Assembly (NCBI GenBank): GCA_017615495.1
Contig: JAGAAA010000136.1
Location: 1-8,603, forward strand
Source: Clostridia bacterium
Lineage (GTDB): Bacteria; Bacillota; Clostridia; Christensenellales; CAG-1252
Reading direction: 5' to 3'
Length of the DNA: 8,603 bases
Shown piece after piece: positions 5,487 to 8,603 of this stretch (positions within the stretch are counted from its first letter, which is position 1; the number at the start of each line of letters is the position of its first letter). Position numbers and translations under genes: made by a program. The notes under the pieces were generated by a model. That model ran no database searches. It saw only the letters and a list, made by a program, of their open reading frames with translations, and was not told the origin of the DNA.

Positions 5487-7067
5487 ATGTTTACGGAGTT
5501 TATTAAGGATTTTTTACAGGTATTCTTCTTCGGCTTCCTCGGACTGCTGTATACGCAGCCGAGCGGCATAAGCGGTAAGACCTATTACGGCGGTTTGTTC
5601 GGAGCGTTCCGTCAGCTGTTCGCGGTGGATCAGTACATCGAAGTCGTTGAGAAATATCAAGGGATGAGCCAAATGTCCTCCGGGCAATGGATCGGCGCTT
5701 GGGCGATCGTCGCCTTGGTCATGTTGGCGCTCATTGCCGTTTTGATCGTGGGAATGTACTTCTTGATCAGGTTCTTCAAAAGGCTCTTCGGTAGCCGCGT
5801 GCTTAACCAAGACTTGGTTGACGAGATCGGCAACCTCAAAGGGCAGATCGTAAAACTCACCAAGGAAAAGGACCGCATCCTCGGTCTCAAGATAGGTTAC
5901 CAAGGATACGACGTTTTGGAAGGAAACGAAGGGGAGGATACCTCCAGCCAAAAGAAAGAGGGCGAAAGCCGTTTCTACAAACTTACCGAAGTTGACGTTA
6001 CCTACGCGGAGGAAGGCTCGCAACGTCATACCGAATTCAATAAGACCGTCACCCTTGAGGAAATTTGCGACACCTTCCGCAACTACGCGGCAAACAACCC
6101 GCAAAGACCGTGGCGTAAACTTTACTACGAACCCAAAATCATCCGCTTGTTCTTCGCAAGTTTGGCAACTACCCGTTTGATCATCCTGCAAGGTATATCC
6201 GGTACCGGTAAAACCTCCTTGCCGGAATGTATCGGTCACTTTATCGACAACCCGACGACCATCGCCTCCGTGCAGCCGTCCTGGCGTGATAGAACCGAAA
6301 TTTTCGGGTACTTCAACGAATTTACCAAGAGATTCAACGAAACCGAAGTTTTGAAGGCGATGTACGACGCAACTTACAACGAAGACGTTTATTTGACCGT
6401 CCTCGACGAAATGAACATCGCGCGTGTTGAGTACTACTTCGCAGAAATGCTCTCCATTCTTGAAATGCCGAGCCGTGACCAATGGATCGTTGACCTTGTT
6501 CCGAGCGGATGGCCTTCCGACCCGAAGCACGTTGAAAAAGGTCGTTTCCGTTTGCCTGAGAACATGTGGTTCGTCGGCACGGCAAACAACGATGACTCGA
6601 CTTTCGCAATTTCCGATAAGGTTTACGACCGTGGTATGCCGATCAACATCAACAGCAAGGCAAAGCCCTTTGACGCGCCCCTTACCGATATGATGCCGCT
6701 CTCCTACAAACATTTGGAAGAGCTGTTCAAAAAGGCGCAGGAAGAACACAAGGTCAGTGATGAGAACCTTAAGAAATTCGAAGAAATGGATGACTACGTG
6801 ATCGAGCACTTCCGCTTGGCGTTTGGTAACCGTATCGTTAAGCAGCTCCGTGAGTTCGTCCCCGTATACGTCGCTTGCGGCGGTACCGAGATCGACGGCT
6901 TGGACTACGTGCTCTGTAACAAGATCCTTCGTAAGTTCGAGTCCTTGAACCTCGCCTACATCCGTGACGAGGTCGACGATTATATCCAATATCTTTCCGA
7001 TCACTTCGGCGAGGAGAATATGACGGAATGTAAAGAATATCTCGAGAGGTTGAAGAAACTCTTCTAA
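5487..7067 (+). CDS. Membrane-anchored McrB-like AAA+ ATPase
   Basis: The protein has 526 residues, with a purine-rich ribosome site AGGAAAGG (5471-5478) upstream of ATG. Hydrophobic segments lie at about 5-23 and 70-96, followed by a basic stop (RFFKRLFGSR), so it is probably tethered to the membrane. A short predicted coiled coil at about 105-133 and an acidic linker precede the AAA+ core. The core shows Walker A GISGTGKTS (236-244, K242), the McrB-type segment QPSWRDRTEIFGYFNEF (263-279), Walker B VLDEMNIARVEYYFAEML (305-322, D307 E308), and sensor 1 GTANNDDSTFAISDKVYDRG (364-383), where R382 is a candidate arginine finger. These are hallmarks of the McrB/MoxR-like helix-2-insert clade. 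Whether it uses ATP or GTP cannot be told. McrB normally has an N-terminal DNA-reading domain; here membrane segments take that place. The gene is 17 nt upstream of a DUF2357-like partner, which matches McrBC-type pairing. Confidence 0.88.
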   Translation: MFTEFIKDFLQVFFFGFLGLLYTQPSGISGKTYYGGLFGAFRQLFAVDQYIEVVEKYQGMSQMSSGQWIGAWAIVALVMLALIAVLIVGMYFLIRFFKRLFGSRVLNQDLVDEIGNLKGQIVKLTKEKDRILGLKIGYQGYDVLEGNEGEDTSSQKKEGESRFYKLTEVDVTYAEEGSQRHTEFNKTVTLEEICDTFRNYAANNPQRPWRKLYYEPKIIRLFFASLATTRLIILQGISGTGKTSLPECIGHFIDNPTTIASVQPSWRDRTEIFGYFNEFTKRFNETEVLKAMYDATYNEDVYLTVLDEMNIARVEYYFAEMLSILEMPSRDQWIVDLVPSGWPSDPKHVEKGRFRLPENMWFVGTANNDDSTFAISDKVYDRGMPININSKAKPFDAPLTDMMPLSYKHLEELFKKAQEEHKVSDENLKKFEEMDDYVIEHFRLAFGNRIVKQLREFVPVYVACGGTEIDGLDYVLCNKILRKFESLNLAYIRDEVDDYIQYLSDHFGEENMTECKEYLERLKKLF

Positions 7068-7084
7068 TAAGGGATCGATAGGGA

Positions 7085-8603
7085 ATGGCAGACAAGAAAA
7101 AGTACGACGAATATTTATATTATTTGAGTACGCTCCTCAAGCAGGAGGACTTTTATACTGATTTTTCCGATCAGATCCAACAAGGAAAAAACAGTTTCCA
7201 AGTCTCTCAACGCTTTCAAAAGCAGATCTTTGACGAAAGCTGGATCGACACCCTTGAGGATTGTATCGTAGCGCTGGATACCATCGTGCGTAACCCGCGT
7301 AAGTTTATCGTAGTCGAAGAAGATATCGTCGACATTTCTCTTGCGCGTTCCATTTCCGTTGAATCCGTTAAACACCTTGCTCAGCACACCAACTTCATTT
7401 CTTCCGTTACCAAAGACGGCATGGTCATCCCGAGCAAGATCCTCAATACGTCCAAAGAAGAAAGTTATGAAATTTACGAAAACCGCTTTATTTATACCTT
7501 GCTTTTGAAGACCAAGGACTTCATCGGCAGAAGGTATAACCTGATCAAGCAGGCAAGCGCCAACAGCGATCAGATCGTCGTCAACGTCACCAGTGATTTC
7601 GGCTTAGATAAGGATAGTAATATCACTTATACGATGTCCACAACGGCGAATATGCCGGTAGAGAGCGTCGTCGGTACGGAGGAAAACCACTCCTTGTTGG
7701 AACGTGTGGAACGTATCAACAGCATCGTCGGCAGCTTCCTCGGGAGCCCCTTCGCCAAGGAAATGGTCAGCTGCGCGCTGGTCCGCCCGCCTATCACTCG
7801 TACGAACGTTATCTTGAAGGACCCGAACTTCAAAAAGGCCCTCGTTCTTTGGCAGTTTATCGAATCTTATAACAAGGTCGGTTTCGAGGTGGAGACCGTC
7901 ACCGAAACCAGGGATCTCGCTCCCTCCGTGGCGGAAAAGTACCGCGACCTTATTTACCTCAACACCCTCGTCATCGAATCGATGGCGGCGCGCTCGGAAG
8001 GCGGCTTGGTCGAAGAGAAGGAACTTGAAAAGCAAAAGAACGTCGAAAACGAGTACCTGACCAAAAACATCGACGACTTCGTGCCGGATGACTTCCCGCA
8101 ACTCCATATGGATCTGCACGAGATCCGCAGGTTGTACACCACCGTCCCCGGGGAGCGCGAAGTTCCGCAAGAAGATATCCGGAAGATGAACGCCGCTCTT
8201 GACCGTGTGATCCGTCAGTACAAGATCAATACGGCAAAAGAGGACAGCGCAAGACAAAAAGCCCTCTTGAAGCAGCAGCTCAAAGAGGAAGCAGAGCTGA
8301 AGCTCGAAGCCCTCAGGCAAGCGAAGAAGGACGCCAAGGAGGCGGAGATCCGTCGCAAGCAGGAGGAGAAGGAGCGCATCCGCGCCCAAAAGGAAGCGGA
8401 GAAGGCGGCAAAGCAGGCGCAAAAGGAAGAAGCGGAGCGCATCCGCAGGGAAAAGCGCGAGATGCACGACAGGATCGTGCGCGCGGAAGAAAGATTGATG
8501 CGCCTGCGCCTGTGCCAGGAAGAGGCGGAGATGGAAAAGCGTCTTGCCGCCGAGAAGGAGCGCTTGGACGCCATCCAACGTTCCGAAGTGGAAAGGATGG
8601 AGA
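7085..8603 (+). CDS. DUF2357/COG1700-like partner of the McrB-like ATPase, with long coiled coil; 3' end missing
   Basis: Translation starts at ATG 7085 with AAGGG (7069-7073) upstream and remains open for 506 codons to the window edge. Residues about 1-120 are helical and unassigned. Residues 125-150 contain the ENRF-type motif (YEIYENRFIYTLLLKTK) typical of the DUF2357/DUF524 (COG1700) proteins that accompany McrB-like ATPases. Residues about 205-275 continue the likeness: a helical LLERVERINSIVGSFLGSPF segment, then PPITRTNVILKDPNFKKAL and LWQFIESY. In that family a PD-(D/E)XK nuclease usually follows. Here residues about 280-380 show no D...(E/D)xK motif I can identify. From about 380 to the edge the chain is almost pure Lys/Glu/Arg/Ala with heptad-like spacing, a long charged coiled coil. 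A nuclease could still lie beyond the edge. The family call is by eye and moderate; gene order supports it. Confidence 0.8.
   Translation, partial: MADKKKYDEYLYYLSTLLKQEDFYTDFSDQIQQGKNSFQVSQRFQKQIFDESWIDTLEDCIVALDTIVRNPRKFIVVEEDIVDISLARSISVESVKHLAQHTNFISSVTKDGMVIPSKILNTSKEESYEIYENRFIYTLLLKTKDFIGRRYNLIKQASANSDQIVVNVTSDFGLDKDSNITYTMSTTANMPVESVVGTEENHSLLERVERINSIVGSFLGSPFAKEMVSCALVRPPITRTNVILKDPNFKKALVLWQFIESYNKVGFEVETVTETRDLAPSVAEKYRDLIYLNTLVIESMAARSEGGLVEEKELEKQKNVENEYLTKNIDDFVPDDFPQLHMDLHEIRRLYTTVPGEREVPQEDIRKMNAALDRVIRQYKINTAKEDSARQKALLKQQLKEEAELKLEALRQAKKDAKEAEIRRKQEEKERIRAQKEAEKAAKQAQKEEAERIRREKREMHDRIVRAEERLMRLRLCQEEAEMEKRLAAEKERLDAIQRSEVERME

Noticed and set aside
5514..7004. Minus-strand open frame of 496 codons
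   Set aside because: It lies entirely opposite the McrB-like ATPase gene, whose Walker and sensor motifs prove the plus strand is coding.
7604..8578. Minus-strand open frame of 324 codons
   Set aside because: It is antisense to the coiled-coil region of the DUF2357-like gene; its Leu/Phe-rich composition comes from reversed GAG/AAG codons.

Overview
The window looks like chromosome of an uncultured Gram-positive-type bacterium, most likely a member of the Clostridia (Bacillota). This rests on strong purine-rich Shine-Dalgarno sites, sigma-A-like promoters in AT-rich DNA, a SipW-type (Ser/His) signal peptidase next to a TasA-like protein, and balanced-GC coding sequence beside an AT-rich intergenic stretch. 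The lineage is an inference; no marker gene is present. I see no tRNA, rRNA, CRISPR array, transposase or integrase.

Layout. Positions 1-435 (minus strand) hold the 5' part of a membrane protein gene that runs off the left edge. Positions 436-836 are a divergent intergenic region with a promoter facing left (464-492), an 18-bp perfect palindrome (603-620), a promoter facing right (625-652) and a leader of about 178 nt with two possible hairpins. From 837 to the right edge, five plus-strand genes are packed as one likely operon. They are: (1) a 935-residue protein with an acidic Glu/Ala-rich N-terminal region, two copies of an unnamed domain of about 110 residues, and a degenerate, probably non-catalytic EAL domain; (2) a membrane-anchored or SipW-exported TasA-like protein, overlapping gene 1 by 14 nt; (3) a SipW/Sec11-type signal peptidase I; (4) a McrB-like AAA+ ATPase with two N-terminal hydrophobic segments; (5) a protein resembling DUF2357/COG1700 (McrC-like partner family) whose visible C-terminal part is a long charged coiled coil, cut by the right edge.

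How they may work together. Genes 2 and 3 form a recognisable substrate/peptidase pair for export of a surface or envelope protein. Genes 4 and 5 form a recognisable McrB-like/DUF2357-like pair, but with a membrane-tethered ATPase and no nuclease motif visible in the partner. Gene 1 reads as a non-enzymatic scaffold or second-messenger sensor. Putting an McrBC-type ATPase pair at the membrane, co-transcribed with an exported fibre-like protein, its peptidase and a degenerate EAL protein, is the most unusual thing here. It could be an envelope-linked defence system or a housekeeping membrane machine built from McrBC-like parts. The sequence alone does not decide between these.
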